Positions 1 through 11,832 of a DNA stretch of 64,000 nt are shown piece by piece. The stretch's first letter is position 1, and each line of letters starts with the position of its first letter. Under the pieces are notes generated by a model. The model made no database searches. It was given only the letters and a program-made list of their open reading frames with translations, and was not told the origin of the DNA. Source of the stretch: Azadirachta indica (lineage: Eukaryota; Streptophyta; Magnoliopsida; Sapindales; Meliaceae); contig CM040443.1 of the NCBI GenBank assembly GCA_022749755.1, forward strand, positions 6,983,191 through 7,047,190, in the 5' to 3' direction. The translations under genes and the position numbers were made by a program.

Positions 1-3000
1 AATCCAGACAGCCGTAATGCTGGTAATTCTCATCTTTTCTGAACCTCGAACCTTCCAACTACTTAACTTAATTCTAGCTAAACAGCTGTGTTCTATTTGG
101 TTCACTGAAATTTATGGCAAAAGAGAACTTCATGGCCTATACTTTTCATAAACCAAATACGTGAGGATGGCAATGTGCAAGAAGTTTCGATTCAGTTCTT
201 TCTAGTTGGCTGGTTATATGTGGCTTGGGGGTAAAATGATGTAGAAAGTTTCACAGTATGAATAAGATCATGGTTACTTGGGTTTTATATTTTGTGAGGG
301 CCTATTGACTGGTAAGGTGCTATGAGAATGTTATGGGGGATTTAGCTGAGTTCTAATAGTTTTATTACAAATTTATATCTCTTGTCGAATGCCTGTTAAT
401 CCTTTATAATCCTTTATACAGTGGACTTGCAATTTTGTTTTAAATGTATATCTTGTTATATGAACATAATCAATTTAATGTATGAAATATCTTAGTGCAT
501 TAAACGAGGTAGCTAGCTTTTCTCTAATCCATTAATGAACTTATGACAGAGGGAGGTGAGTCAATCAACCATTGATGCTCCTCGTCGGCTACTTCAGTTT
601 GCAGTTCGAGATGCTGTAGGAACTACTAAGCCATCCAATTCCGGAAAAGAGCCCTCACTGAAGCGCCTTCGTTCAGTGGTGTCAACAGCCACTGGAGACT
701 CAGAATCAGTTGGACGTACCCGAAGGATTCGGTCGGTTGCAACGGTGCCAAATCCTTTGGCAACGGTGATTAAAGCTGTCGCAGAAGCTACTGAAGATGT
801 AAGAAGAATTAAATCTGCAGGAAGTGTGTTTGATCGACTTGGTCGTGGTATGGATGCATTGGATATGGGTGGTCGACCAGAATTGAGACAGGCTGCTGTT
901 GAAGATGAAGAATATGGTAGTTTTAGCCGAATTTCAGAGCAAACTGGTCCATCATATCTTGAAAGACGTGAATACAGTGGACAATATGATGGAAACAGTA
1001 CAATGTTGGACAGTGAAACTGGGTTGGCCTTCGACTCTATGTCTGACAATGAAGAGTATGGTGCTGTCAATGTTATGGGCCGTAGAATCATAAATGTTGA
1101 TCAATCTGGATTATCTGGTGGAAGCACGGGTGAGGATTCTCTGATCATGCCATACAATGTAGTGAAGAATGCTGACGAAGAAATGCAATTAGCACGAATC
1201 AAGGATCAGGATCTGCCTGTTACAGCAATCAATGCTCCCCGTAAGATGGTGAACATTTCTGTGAATGTAAATAGCAAGAAGGCTCATCATGACTCAAGAG
1301 AGGTCCCAGAATCAGATGGTCGAAAATCTATCCTGGAGAATGATGCGCATAACGGAAAACCTGGTGTGCAACTAATGAAGGAGAATAGCAACCCTGTTAC
1401 TGTTGGTAATGGCAATGTAAGATGTTCTTACTTTGTGTTTTTGTGCAAGCATTTTCATTTGTATGTCATTTCCTTGTACCATTACAATCATTTCTATGAA
1501 GGAGAATGATGCACTGCTGATTGTTTGCAGGCTAAACCTGCTGCAGATAATCAAAAAGAACCTCAGAAGGCACTGCCATCCGCTCCTGGTGAGTTTTGAA
1601 CTCTCTTACTAAATAGCTGGCTTATCATCAGCATGCTGTCATTTGATTTTCATTGAAAACTTTTTTTTTGTTGGGTCTGTCATGTTTGTGAGTTCTTCTC
1701 CGAACTTTTTCAATTCTATGGTTCTTTCATTCTGTCATGGATTCATTTGCATATATTTGCTATATTATTATTAATATTTTTATTGTTTAATATTTTAAAA
1801 AGGTTGTTTTGTATGGTATGTGCAGGTTTATATACTGTTGGTCGTCCTCAAGAGGATGCTGATTCCCGAACCATTTTTGTTAGCAATGTAATAAGCTAAT
1901 ACTCTTGTCCCTCTGTATGAGAGAAGGTTATTGTCTCGTTTTCTGAATGTGTTTTGTTTATTCATTGCAGGTGCATTTTGCTGCTACCAAGGACAGTCTT
2001 TCCCGTCACTTTAATAAGTTTGGGGAAGTTCTAAAAGTGGTTATTGTTACTGATGCTGCAACTGGGCAACCAAAAGGGTAAAGTATTTCTAATTTACACC
2101 TTTGCAGCTATGATGTTGATTCTGTTTCAATTGCTCAGCTACTTATTTCAAAGTTTTGTTTTCTTGTTTTTTTTGATGATAAAGACATTTTACTAGCATT
2201 CTAAATCAAGATGTCTTAGCAGGTCAGCTTATGTAGAATTCATGAGAAAAGAGGCAGCAGACAATGCATTAAGTCTGGATGGCACCTCCTTTATGTCACG
2301 GATTCTGAAGGTATTAATTTCGATAAAATCTACCATCTGAGTACATAGTACTGTAATGGTGTATGGAATTTTAGCTGAATTTTCCGGAAGATAATATGGA
2401 ATTTGCAAGTCCCTTCTAGTTGCACTTAGTCTTTTCCTTTTTCCTGGTTACCTATGTTTGAGATCTTTAAATTCTCTGTTGTTTTTGGTGTTGATGCTAG
2501 AATGAAAACCTTCCTGTTGGAATTCTGGAAATGCTTATGGAAGTTGAAAGTCACAAATAGTAGATGGGTTAAATTGAAGTTGTATTACACTGAAAACGAG
2601 AAGTGATTTGGTCCAATTTGCCTATTACATATGCATTGTGCCAAGTCTGTGTAAATGCATGATGTCATTCCACTTTTGCACAGGATAAATATGTGTGTGT
2701 GGCAGTAAGCTTGAACACTTGATGCGTCAGATATTTGCCAATTTTTCAAACTTTGTTAGTTGCTTTAGGGTGTGGTGTAGCTACTGAACTTGAACTACAT
2801 TTTCTAATTGTTTTTCTTATAGGTTGTGAAGAGAAGTGCTGCACATCAGGAGTCCACTCCTCATATTACTTGGCCTCGTGCTCGAGGCTCTCCATATACT
2901 GCTGCGAGGTTTACAAGAGCACCTTTCCCTCGAGGCATTTCTGGGGCGTTTAGGCCTCATCTTCCTATTAAACCTGGTGCCAGAAGTCTGCAGTGGAAGC

Positions 3001-3131
3001 GAGATGCTCAGGCAACTCCAGCGGAGACTGGAGCTCAAGTTCCTGTGAACAGCGTTCCTTCCCCCACTGCTCGAAGTCTAACCTATGTCAGACAAGAACC
3101 TAAATTGGATGGGAGTTCGGGTAACACTTAG
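1..3131 (+). CDS. RRM-domain RNA-binding protein, 5' end outside the window
   Basis: This is a nuclear-type RNA-binding protein whose 5' exons lie before base 1. The visible exons are 550-1416, 1531-1588, 1826-1887, 1971-2077, 2223-2310 and 2823-3131 (stop TAG). All have GT-AG borders and the phases match. Bases 1-22 may be the tail of an earlier exon, ending at a GT donor at 23. The long first visible exon is basic then acidic and low in complexity. The RRM spans the 1826-2310 exons, with RNP2 IFVSNV and RNP1 KGSAYVEF. It is most like the RRM of nuclear poly(A)-binding protein PABPN1. The tail is Arg/Pro-rich (RGSPYTAARF, FPRGISGAFRP). No ATG is used at 550: an acceptor (GACAG) sits directly before it and the frame stays open. 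The role, probably in mRNA 3'-end or poly(A) RNA handling, is inferred from the RRM alone. Confidence is high for the gene and moderate for the family. Confidence 0.85.
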
Positions 3132-3979
3132 TTCAAAAGTCCATATTGTAGATTCCATGAATGTCTGCATAAGGACTGCTAGGAGCGTATCATATTCACT
3201 CTGAGGACAGAAGAATCCGACAAATTCCATGGTTGTGAGAATGAAAATAATTTTGCTGTACATGTGGGACATCTTCCAGGATCAGGAAATGTCTGAAGAT
3301 GTGTAGAATCTGGGAAGGGTTTTTCTTATTTAGCACTTTGTTTTCATTTGTGACCCAAGAGAAAAATGGAAGAGGAAAGGAAGGGGGGATGCAACAAAAT
3401 TAGTGGTCTGAATCATTTCTATTTACGCGCAAGTTTTTCTGCCCCCAATTTATATTATATACTGATACATGGAAATTTGTGAATAGGGAGGATGGGTAGA
3501 TGGTTTCTTAGTTTTGAGGTATCGAAACTTTTTAACTCTTTATTTTTCATTTTTATTTTTTTGCTTATAATTGTTTAATGAAAAGAAAAAAAAAAAAAGG
3601 AAGAGAAGAAAATGAAAAAATGAAAAAAGATTGGAAGATAACTCGGTTAGTTGTTTTGCACGTACTTATTGGTAAGTTTGATGGTGTTAGCCCTATTATG
3701 AAATTTGCTACTTTTCCTATTGTTACAAGTAATTGTAGTGGTTATTTCATGGATCACATTACTCAGCTGTTTTTATATTATTTATCTAATTTCAAAATAA
3801 AACTCAAATTATGAGGAAGCGATGGACGCGTAGCATAGTAATAGGGTTTGCACTTATGAATAAGAAAACTATTCGGTGGCGCTGAGCTGGCATTGACTGC
3901 CTGCTTTCTTCGCCCATGTATATGAAGATCAAACTCGTGATTGTCTTCTTCCCTGTCTGTAACAAGAAACAACTTTGGG
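3132..3979. other. 3' UTR of the RRM gene and spacer
   Basis: The 3' UTR of the RRM gene probably runs to about 3560. An A-rich stretch follows at 3580-3640. I see no coding potential here. Bases 3830-3979 are the presumed promoter and leader of the next gene. An in-frame TTG at 3941 lies upstream of the first ATG and was not used as a start. Confidence 0.5.
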
Positions 3980-4969
3980 ATGCTGAATATGGCAGCCGTC
4001 ATTTCACGTCGATTCTCCTCGCGACCTCTTAAACACTCTTCTTCTGCTTCTTCATTTTGTTTGTCCTCTACTTCCTTCATCGTTCAAAACCATAACTCTT
4101 TCAATTCCGTTTTCTCACTGCAAAATCCCTTAAACCCTAACCCCAATATCTCAAATTTCATTACACCGTCATCGAAGCCCACCTCTGATTTACGCTCTGA
4201 GTCACTTTTAGATACAAAACCGATCATTTTCCAGAGTATTGTTAGATCCTACTCAATTGCCAAACCCAAACATCCCGACTTTGTTGGTTTATCAGAAGAA
4301 AAATTCCCAGCTGTCTCTGATTTTATTAAAAACCCTGAATTGATGCATCAACAACAAAATCCTTTGAATTATAATCTTAGTTTTACCAGATCATACTCCA
4401 GTTTTAGCCAAACACCCAAGAAACTTTTCCATGATTTGCTATTATCAACAAAAAAGCCCAGATTTTTCTCAACCTCTGATCCTGATAAACCAGAACAAAA
4501 TAGCAGCGAGTATCCAAGTCAAAACCCTGATTTTAAACACCGAGAAATTGAAGGACCAACTGTAGAGCGTGATTTATCAGCTTTGGCTGATGAGACCAGA
4601 CAAGTTCTTGAAGAAATGATGAAGAAGATTCACAGTCTCAGCAGAACAGTTGCTCTTCTGGGTCTGTTTCAATTAGGCATAGGAGCTTGGATTTCATACA
4701 TTACACTAGCTTCGCCGATAATGGAAATCTCAATACAAAATGTTGCGGCTTTTGGATTCCCATTCGCATTGGCCCTTATGCTGAGGCGATCTTTGAAGCC
4801 AATGTATTTCTTTAAGAAGATGGAGGAGCAAGGCAGGTTGCAGATTCTGACTCTAACTCTTCAAGTAGCTAAGCAGTTGAATGTTCTCTTTGTTCGGGTA
4901 CACGGGCTTAGTCTCCTTTGTATTGCAGGCATGTCTTTTGGTTTGTTGTTCAATTTGTTTTCTAGATGA
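3980..4969 (+). CDS. Probable mitochondrial membrane protein of unknown function
   Basis: An intronless gene of 329 residues. The start is the ATG at 3980 ([14 protein letters not shown]); a second Met is three codons on. The N terminus is rich in Arg, Ser and Phe and almost free of acid residues, as in a mitochondrial presequence. A poorly conserved Ser/Asn/Pro-rich middle follows. The last 120 residues hold a short predicted helix ([19 protein letters not shown]) and two to three hydrophobic segments (about [35 protein letters not shown] and a final [17 protein letters not shown]). This suggests an inner-membrane protein with a long soluble N-terminal part. I do not recognise a named family. 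The neighbours give no functional hint. Confidence 0.8.
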   Translation: MLNMAAVISRRFSSRPLKHSSSASSFCLSSTSFIVQNHNSFNSVFSLQNPLNPNPNISNFITPSSKPTSDLRSESLLDTKPIIFQSIVRSYSIAKPKHPDFVGLSEEKFPAVSDFIKNPELMHQQQNPLNYNLSFTRSYSSFSQTPKKLFHDLLLSTKKPRFFSTSDPDKPEQNSSEYPSQNPDFKHREIEGPTVERDLSALADETRQVLEEMMKKIHSLSRTVALLGLFQLGIGAWISYITLASPIMEISIQNVAAFGFPFALALMLRRSLKPMYFFKKMEEQGRLQILTLTLQVAKQLNVLFVRVHGLSLLCIAGMSFGLLFNLFSR

Positions 4970-6013
4970 GTTGAAATTTTGTCTTTTGCGTCTCATTGAT
5001 AATGATTTTATGATGCTCGCTTGATTTTAATAAAATTGAATATGATTACTTTTACTGATTTTTCAATGTCCAACTTTCAAGGCATAAGATGGTGCAAGCA
5101 GTATTTGCAAACTTTTTGCTTTTGCTATATGCATAAAATAGTAGAATTATTATTGAGGTTTATCGAGCACAAACGTGAGGCAAAAGTGTTAATTTTTCTA
5201 TATTGTTTTGTGTTCTATTTGGTATTGTAGGGATTGTATTCTATGGTCTATTATTGCAGGATTCTGATTATCTCTAAACATAATTAACACTTGTTGCCAT
5301 TTCGATTCAATATGGAGATGTTGCAGTGTAGTTGATGGGAAACAAGCTGAAATTTGATGGGTTTATGACAAAAGATAGTATTCTAGTCAAAACTTGTATG
5401 ACGCATATGCGTCTTAGCATCCTCTGATTTTCTTATATTTGGGTCAACAGTATTATCAAGGGCATCTGAAAAGGAAATTGCTTTGAGGTAGATAGAAGAT
5501 AATGAGAATTAATTAGTATTGATGAAGCTGTTCTTAGCTACAGTGGCTATGGATATGGAGACATATTATATTTGGCGTTTGCCAATGCAATGAACAAATA
5601 GTTTGGTCTTTTCATCAGAAAGCCTATTAGAAAGGAACACTTCCACAATGACATATTTTAGCGGAGTCTTGCGAATTATGCATTTAACAAGAAACTGTTT
5701 GCATCATGAAATGACAGACTAAATTGAAAGAAAAATGGATGGTCCTTGACAACTCGTAATTTTCACACCAAAAGGATCGTATTGTAAGCGCGATTTTCTT
5801 TACCAATTGTTGCTTCAGCTACAGCAGAAAGCGTATTGCCTTTGTCTTGCACGGTCATGAATAATCAAACACTGAACGCACATATATTATTTATATTAAT
5901 TTCCTGAGAACAACGGAAGAAATTACATATTTAATGACAACACTAAATACGACACAATTCCACTGCATAATAATCAAACACGGCGTCTAAGCTAGCTACA
6001 GAAGAGAAGAAGC
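4970..6013. other. Intergenic, no gene seen
   Basis: The 3' UTR of the single-exon gene probably ends near 5260. The rest is moderately AT-rich unique sequence. Short open frames here lack codon bias or recognisable motifs. I found no RNA gene or repeat. Confidence 0.4.
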
Positions 6014-6226
6014 CTAGTTTACAAGAACGACAAAAACATAAAGCACAACATGAGAAACAGCCACATCAACTGAAACGGAGGAGGAAGCAAAAGCTGAACC
6101 GGTATCCATAGCCGGCGATGTAGCAATCTGGTGGTCAGAAGCACAAACCGTAAGTTTTGGTAACAGTGTTGAAAAAGGCAAAATTGCAGCTGTTGCTGCA
6201 GTGAAAGAAACCTTCACAGAAGCCAT
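6014..6226 (-). CDS. Arabinogalactan-peptide-like protein, diverged
   Basis: A 70-residue product starting MASVKVSF (an alternative ATG lies two codons upstream at 6232). It has an N-terminal hydrophobic segment fitting a signal peptide, a short Ser/Thr/Ala-rich centre and a hydrophobic C-terminal tail (VAVSHVVLYVFVVLV) of GPI-signal type. The segment PAMDTGSAFASSSVS aligns with SQDTGAAYSAGVS of the AG peptide at 11629, so the two are paralogues. The classical APAP core is reduced to a single TSPA, so few prolines remain for hydroxylation and arabinogalactan addition. It may be a diverged or decaying member. It lies 370 bases downstream of the BAHD gene on the same strand. Confidence 0.5.
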   Translation of the reverse strand: MASVKVSFTAATAAILPFSTLLPKLTVCASDHQIATSPAMDTGSAFASSSVSVDVAVSHVVLYVFVVLVN

Positions 6227-6598
6227 GCACATAACTTGAAATCAGTGTTTTGTAAAAGTTGAAACAACTGTAATACCAAACCAAACAGTTTGATCTTCTG
6301 TTGTTGCCGTTGGTGGTGAAATATCTCTAAAGCAAGGGGAAGTTTGGGATTGTGAGTGGTGGCCCACACAAGATGAATCCAACGCACGTGTCACACGAGG
6401 CAATTGAATTAGTCCACGGGGCAGCAGGTCTTCCTTCATGTACATGGTAGGCGCGCCCACATTTTGGCACTCGACATTGAGAATTGGGTAGGTAATAACA
6501 CTTGATTCTGCAATATATTTTACAGTTTTACAAATAATGGCCACTATTATGTCCATTATTTGTAACAAAGTACCTATCACTGAAATATAAAATTTTAT

Positions 6599-7993
6599 TT
6601 ACTGAAGAATGTTCAGAAATTGATTGAAGAGAAAGGTAAAGGCATCCATTTGAAGCTCAGGTAGAGCCAAACCAACCTCAATTCCACCTTCAAAATCCCT
6701 AGCCTCAATAAGCGAAATTGCATTCATTTTGACGATTGAAATCTCTTCAATTTTCTTAGGCATGCCCCATCCGAAATCAGTGCTATAAAGACCCAATTTT
6801 GGTGATCCGGAAGCTATAACGTTAAGATCCGACCCGAATAATTCCTCCCAATCCGATATCCACTTATCTGCCTCTCCTAGAAGTGATTTATCCAACTTCT
6901 TAATTGTGTCCCGAATTGCCTTTGCTGCAACAATTATCCCATCTTCACTCAACAATTCTCCCACTGTTGTCGTGGGTCGACCGAATCCAATACAATTACC
7001 AAAATACGCAGTGGGCACCCGATAATCCAAACGGGTTATTCCGCCCGCATTGAACCCGAAATAAATCGGATCCTCGCCTAAAATTTTTTCGTTTCTAGCA
7101 GGCTCCAGTGTTTTTGCTTTGACCAAACAAACCCATGCAAGTGAACAAGTTATAACGTACGATGATAAATCTGCTGGTTGTGGCTCGTTCTTCTTCTTGC
7201 ATTGATCAGTAATCCAAGTTTTGACCATTTCTATTTGATTCGAGCGCACCACGAAAGTGGCTTGAGCTAAATCAGACAAATCAATGTCAATTTCTTTGCC
7301 TGTAATAACTTTTATGGAAGATGATTTCCTTTTGCACCACTCGTTCAAGAGAATGTCTTCAAGCCCATTTCTGTCAATTATCACTGTCCTATCATATAAT
7401 GGCAATGTGTTCACGGAGAAAGAAGATTCTCTGCAAAATGATGCCCATGTTTTTATGAAATTGTTAAACGTTCTTCCATCTGCAACAACATGATGATATG
7501 CAAGCCCTAAGCATAAACCAACTTCAGGAAAAACTGTAACTTGTACGGCAAGCAAAGGAAGATTTACTTCTTGATGAACACTGGCCAACTCTGGAACTAG
7601 TGAGTGAAACTCAGAAACACTTCTCGGATGATTGCCTGTTAAATGACTGAAATCGCCATTAGACTCTGCGACCCTGAAAGAAACGGAGTCGTCGCTGGTG
7701 AAAATGATCTTTGCTTTGTTGTCAGATTCCAATGGCAGAACAAGATTACCGGCGAAAGGGAAAAAGTGTTGGAGAGTAAGAGACAGAGAGAGTTTGATTC
7801 TCGGGAGAGTTGCGGATAAGAAATGCGAGGTGGAGTGATGATATCCGTAGAAGAAAAGATGTTTGCTTGGAGGAAAGAAAAGCCATGGAAAATCAAAAAA
7901 AGTTAAAGGAATTACAGAAGCTGATGGAGCTGAATTTGGTGGTGGAGAGATTTTGCTTTGCTCAAGAATTTTGAAAATGGATGGTTTAGCCAT
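6599..7993 (-). CDS. BAHD acyltransferase, phenolic glucoside malonyltransferase type
   Basis: An intact intronless 464-residue BAHD acyl-CoA transferase, the usual length for the family. The start chosen is MAKPSIFKILEQ; the frame stays open 26 codons further upstream, but family members begin at about this point. The catalytic HXXXD motif is HHVVAD at about residues 167-172, and the structural DFGWG motif is near residue 411. YFGNCIGFGRP is typical of the anthocyanin/flavonoid malonyltransferase clade. The enzyme is cytosolic and would transfer an acyl group, probably malonyl from malonyl-CoA, to a sugar hydroxyl of a phenolic glucoside. Donor and acceptor are inferred from the clade, not shown. 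A wrecked copy lies divergently at 8499-9524 (+), about 500 bases from this start. Confidence 0.93.
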   Translation of the reverse strand: MAKPSIFKILEQSKISPPPNSAPSASVIPLTFFDFPWLFFPPSKHLFFYGYHHSTSHFLSATLPRIKLSLSLTLQHFFPFAGNLVLPLESDNKAKIIFTSDDSVSFRVAESNGDFSHLTGNHPRSVSEFHSLVPELASVHQEVNLPLLAVQVTVFPEVGLCLGLAYHHVVADGRTFNNFIKTWASFCRESSFSVNTLPLYDRTVIIDRNGLEDILLNEWCKRKSSSIKVITGKEIDIDLSDLAQATFVVRSNQIEMVKTWITDQCKKKNEPQPADLSSYVITCSLAWVCLVKAKTLEPARNEKILGEDPIYFGFNAGGITRLDYRVPTAYFGNCIGFGRPTTTVGELLSEDGIIVAAKAIRDTIKKLDKSLLGEADKWISDWEELFGSDLNVIASGSPKLGLYSTDFGWGMPKKIEEISIVKMNAISLIEARDFEGGIEVGLALPELQMDAFTFLFNQFLNILQ

Positions 7994-8389
7994 GAGAAAA
8001 GGCCGGGAGAGAGGTTTGAAATTATTGGATATGGATGTATAATTGAGGTAAGTAAAATTTAGTGGCCCCAAACGTCATGAAAGCAGTAAGGGGAGGCTCT
8101 CGTTGAGTTGTCTTCAAAAATTGAGACCAGAAGTAAACGAATGAAAAGAAAAAATCTAACAGTTTTTCATTTAATTAATTTCAATATTATCAGAAATTCA
8201 GAATACAGACTGGTCGCACCACTCGAGTGCATAACCCTAGAAATTCATCTGTTTGATTTAAGTATAATCAGCTTGTAATCCATGGGAAAATCAACTCTAT
8301 AGTCAGTTAATTTGCTTCTGCATGCATGCATGCTTAAGGTACTATATATCATTAATTAATATTTTAATTAATATAAAGCACCGAGACAG

Positions 8390-8397
8390 TCAGTGTT

Positions 8398-8430
<33 letters not shown>
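8390..8430. repeat. (TA)n microsatellite
   Basis: About 15 TA units occupy 8399-8429, just upstream of the BAHD pseudogene. A GCAT tandem (8321-8333) lies nearby. Both are in the short spacer between the divergent BAHD copies. Confidence 0.85.
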
Positions 8431-8433
<3 letters not shown>

Positions 8434-8498
8434 TGAATATTATGAAGTTATAATTAATAAAATATATAACTCATGGGTAAAGTCTAAACGCTCCATGC

Positions 8499-9524
8499 AT
8501 GGTCAAGATTATTGAACAATTTAAGTAAAATCTTTCCGCCCCGAAACTGAGCTCTATCGACTTCCCGTGATTCCCTTGACTTGCAAAGACATATGCGTAC
8601 CACGGCTTTTCTTTCCCCCAAGACAATAACCTTTTTTGATCTTCTACGAGTATCATAGATCAGCACCCCACCTCTCCCAAGAATCAAACTCTCTCTTTCT
8701 CTTACGGTAATCTTGTTTTGCCATCGAAATCTTATATTATCGATCATTTAATTGCAGGAAATTATCCGAGAAGTGTTACTGAGTTTCACTCTCACTAGTT
8801 CCTGATGAGTTGTCGAGAAGGCTATTAATTATGTACAAGTTTCAGTTTTTCCCAGCTTTGGCTTAATGCTTAGGATTTAACAATTTCATAAAAACATGGG
8901 CTTGATCATTCTGCAGAGATATTAAAAACTCCTCGAGATTTCTCCACGAAGACGTTAATTAATTGACAGGAATGTATTGAAGGGCTCGAAGAGATTTTCT
9001 TGAACGAGTGGTGCAAGTTTAAAGAAAATCTTCAAAAGAAATACTAATCGTACGGTCAAAGGAGCTGACATTGATTTGTCTGATCTTATCTGATCTTATC
9101 TGATCATGGTGGGCTCAAATGGCGCGGAAAGAATCAGAAGTTGGATTAATAATTGCCTGCATGCCCAATTTGGGAAGAGGAACAAGCCACAACCAGCAGT
9201 AGGTGGGATAGTTTTTGCAGCCAATATTGCAATTCGCAGCACAATTAATAAAAACATTGGACAGATCAGATCAGATTGGGAGGTGTTATTCGGGTCTAAT
9301 ATCCATGTTATGGTTTCCGGGTCACCATAGATTGATGTTGATCTCTATAAGATTGATTGTGGGGCCTAGCTTAAGAAATTAAAACAGAGGAGATTTCTAT
9401 TGATAAAATAAAATGAAGGCAATTTTTAACTAATTGAGACTGAGAGTAGAGATTTCGAAGGTGGAATAGAGGTGGGATGCTTGCTTTCTCCCTTCTCTTC
9501 AATCAATACGCATGTCTCTTGTAA
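8499..9524 (+). pseudogene. Full-length decayed BAHD acyltransferase copy
   Basis: Nucleotide similarity to the intact BAHD gene can be followed from its start codon (ATGGTCAAGATTATTGAACA at 8499) to its stop (near 9522-9524), on the opposite strand. Recognisable islands include the GGCTTTTCTTTCC segment at 8604, the AGAATCAAACTCTCTCT segment at 8682, GAGAAGTGTTACTGAGTTTC at 8768, FNNFIKTWA at 8876-8902 followed by a stop, GLEEIFLNEWCK at about 8982, DIDLSDL at about 9070, SDWEVLFGSN at about 9273 and DFEGGIEVG at about 9453. It carries many frameshifts, stops and deletions. The stretch encoding HHVVADGRT is cleanly missing between CTTAGG and ATTTAAC near 8874, so the catalytic motif is gone. 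The DFGWG equivalent reads DCGA followed by a stop. It is not functional as an enzyme. Confidence 0.92.
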
Positions 9525-11494
9525 TATTCCCAAAAAAGAAGGAAAAGAGAAAGAAAGAGGGTCCATCTCTTGTACTCGCTTCCAATACACCAAAAGCTGG
9601 AGTCTAAGAATTTGGCCCACGTAAAAGCCCAAAATGAAAGTAGTTGCAATTTCTGTTAACATTGATTGATTGGAATAATTCTTTTTCTTTTCCGCCTCAA
9701 AGGACAATAATGCGGTTACGGCCTAATAATCTAATGTTGCCTTCAGCGCCGTAATCGCATCCCCACCTACGTAGCAGAAAATCCTCTATTAATTGCCACC
9801 GAATTTGTAACCTGGAAAATAATAAAAATAATAATAATAAGAATAATAATAATAAATCAGCTATATATTTTTTTCCTAGTCAATAAATATTAGCAATATT
9901 AAGTCTTATTTCTTAGTTAATCATGTTAAATTTTAAGAGTAATTACCAATATGCATGTTCCCAGTGTTTTGGTTTGTAGCTATAGGATTATTCTTTGTCT
10001 CATCAGATTCAGTGTGACTGATCCTTACTGGCTTTATTTGTGTATTTTCTACAAGTTTCAAAATGTATTTCTCTGCACTTTTTTTTATATCTATACTATC
10101 GTCCGTTTGACGTCTTTCTAGTTTCTGCAATAGAAAAATAAAAAATTTAATTGTATTTAATTCTTAATTAAAATGTATAAAATATTTAAGAAATTGCTAA
10201 TGAATTTAATGACCAGATAACACATAATTCGAAATGGTGAAGCAAACCATTTGTTGTGTTCCTTCCACAAAAATTTTAATTTATTATCGAATGAAAATAA
10301 TAAATATATTGCATCAAATTTATCGATATGAATGATATCATATATTATATGATATAATTACCCTCTATTAACGTAGAACTCTAACTAAATGTGTTGGACA
10401 CAAATCTTTTCTACAATTAATTAACATCTTTCCGAGGACTTTGTTCATCAACAAATAATTTCACCGAACAAACAAACAATTAAAATGCAGGCCCGCAGGG
10501 TGGGTTTTATTTATTATTTATTAATTGAGCTAGGACCGGTCTATTGAACCGTCTCAAGACACAACCAAAGTGGACTTAATGGGCTTAGCTCAAATTTTAT
10601 CTGGGCTTGACGGGCTTTCTTGCCCACGATCGAATAACTACGACAGACTACAATGTCAGTAACAATAGCGATCGCGCGGAGTGGAAATAATTTTCAACGC
10701 GAATTTATCACACCTTTTTGGTTAAAATTGTTTTATTATTATTATTATTATTATATATTTTTTAATTAACTATAAAATAAAAATATACAACACATTGAAA
10801 GTTAAAGTACCCCATATCATTATCATAAAAGTTCATTAAAAGTTCGGACATGTATCAATCATACACGTGGTGGTACAATAATTAAAATTTATACAACATA
10901 ATATTATTATCAAATAATTGTACTAGTCAAATTTATGTTATCATTTCTTATTCAATAAGTAAAATAAATCTATATCAGTTAACGTCATCCATACAACATT
11001 TCAAAAAAATACTGAAATATTTAAAAAGAATTATCAAATAGATATCAAAACCGAATATATTGTAGACTTTTCCATAAATATTAATTTGCCTTAAAAATTA
11101 TCAGATAAATTTGATAATCACAATTTTAACAAAAAAAAATTCTAGAGTCTCTCGATATAATAGTAAAATTTCAAAGATATTAAAAATTAAATACAAAAAA
11201 GTATTAGAATCTCCACCGACTTGCGATACATATGCATATAATTTTTGCTTTGACGTGGTAATGGGTAGGTTAACTGTTAAATGGACCGTTAAACCAGAAG
11301 GCGAAGCGTGTACCAACACACGTAACGTTTACTTAACCAACTAGCCGTTTTCTTAACGGGTTTAAACACCTCTCTCTTCTGTGTCAAAATCAAAACATGT
11401 TTTGTCTCTCAACGTGGCCAGTTCCCACCACCAGCTGTCCACGTTCTCTCCTGGGGTCCACGCGCTCTTCTCGACGCTCCTCTCGACGTCTGCC
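9525..11494. other. AT-rich intergenic stretch with TTA microsatellite
   Basis: No gene seen. There is an AAT-type tract around 9822-9855 and a (TTA)n tract at about 10733-10757. G-box-like ACACGTGG occurs at about 10864. Bases 11240-11494 form the promoter of the AG peptide gene that follows. Confidence 0.4.
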
Positions 11495-11503
11495 TATAAA
11501 TAA
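11495..11503 (+). promoter_or_regulatory. TATA box of the AG peptide gene
   Basis: TATAAATAA lies 126 bases before the ATG, in a GC-richer promoter segment with CAACGTGG and CCACG motifs just upstream. Its position fits a leader of about 95 nt. Confidence 0.65.
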
Positions 11504-11628
11504 TCCCCTTCGCCACCTCTTCCTTTGGCATCACACAATCAGATCCATCAACTAGTACAATCCTCTTCTGCAACTTCGAATCCATTCTCTTCTCTTGTCT
11601 TCATTTTCAGTGTTTCATTGAGAAAAAA

Positions 11629-11832
11629 ATGGCAGCAGCATTCAAGGGATTTGATCTGATGATTGCGATGGCAGTGTTTTCTGCTATTGTTTTGAGTGCT
11701 TCTGCTCAGGACTTTGCAGCACCAGCACCGTCGCCATCCCAAGATACGGGAGCTGCATATTCTGCTGGAGTTTCTGGGGCTGTTATCTGCTCTTCTTTGC
11801 TCTTGTCTGCGCTTGCTTTCTTGAAGCACTGA
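11629..11832 (+). CDS. Arabinogalactan peptide (AG peptide), GPI-anchored
   Basis: A 67-residue classical AG peptide precursor. Residues 1-26 are a signal peptide ending SASA. The mature start QDFAAPAPSPSQDTGAAYS holds the AlaPro/SerPro repeats that are hydroxylated and decorated with arabinogalactan. The C-terminal hydrophobic segment (VICSSLLLSALAFL) before KH is the GPI-addition signal. The product would be a plasma-membrane or wall proteoglycan of about a dozen residues after processing. The start codon context AAAAAAATGG is good and a TATA box lies upstream. A paralogue follows 1.4 kb downstream on the same strand. Confidence 0.88.
   Translation: MAAAFKGFDLMIAMAVFSAIVLSASAQDFAAPAPSPSQDTGAAYSAGVSGAVICSSLLLSALAFLKH

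Noticed and set aside
594..1091. 165-codon minus-strand open frame opposite the RRM gene
   Set aside because: It is the antisense shadow of a well-supported exon; no start context, splice partners or family motifs.
6242..6580. 112-codon minus-strand frame between the AG-peptide-like gene and the BAHD gene
   Set aside because: Composition is not protein-like and no family features are visible; it is probably the BAHD 3' UTR.
8471..8747. Minus-strand frames of 61 and 87 codons
   Set aside because: They are antisense to the start of the BAHD pseudogene, whose similarity is on the plus strand.
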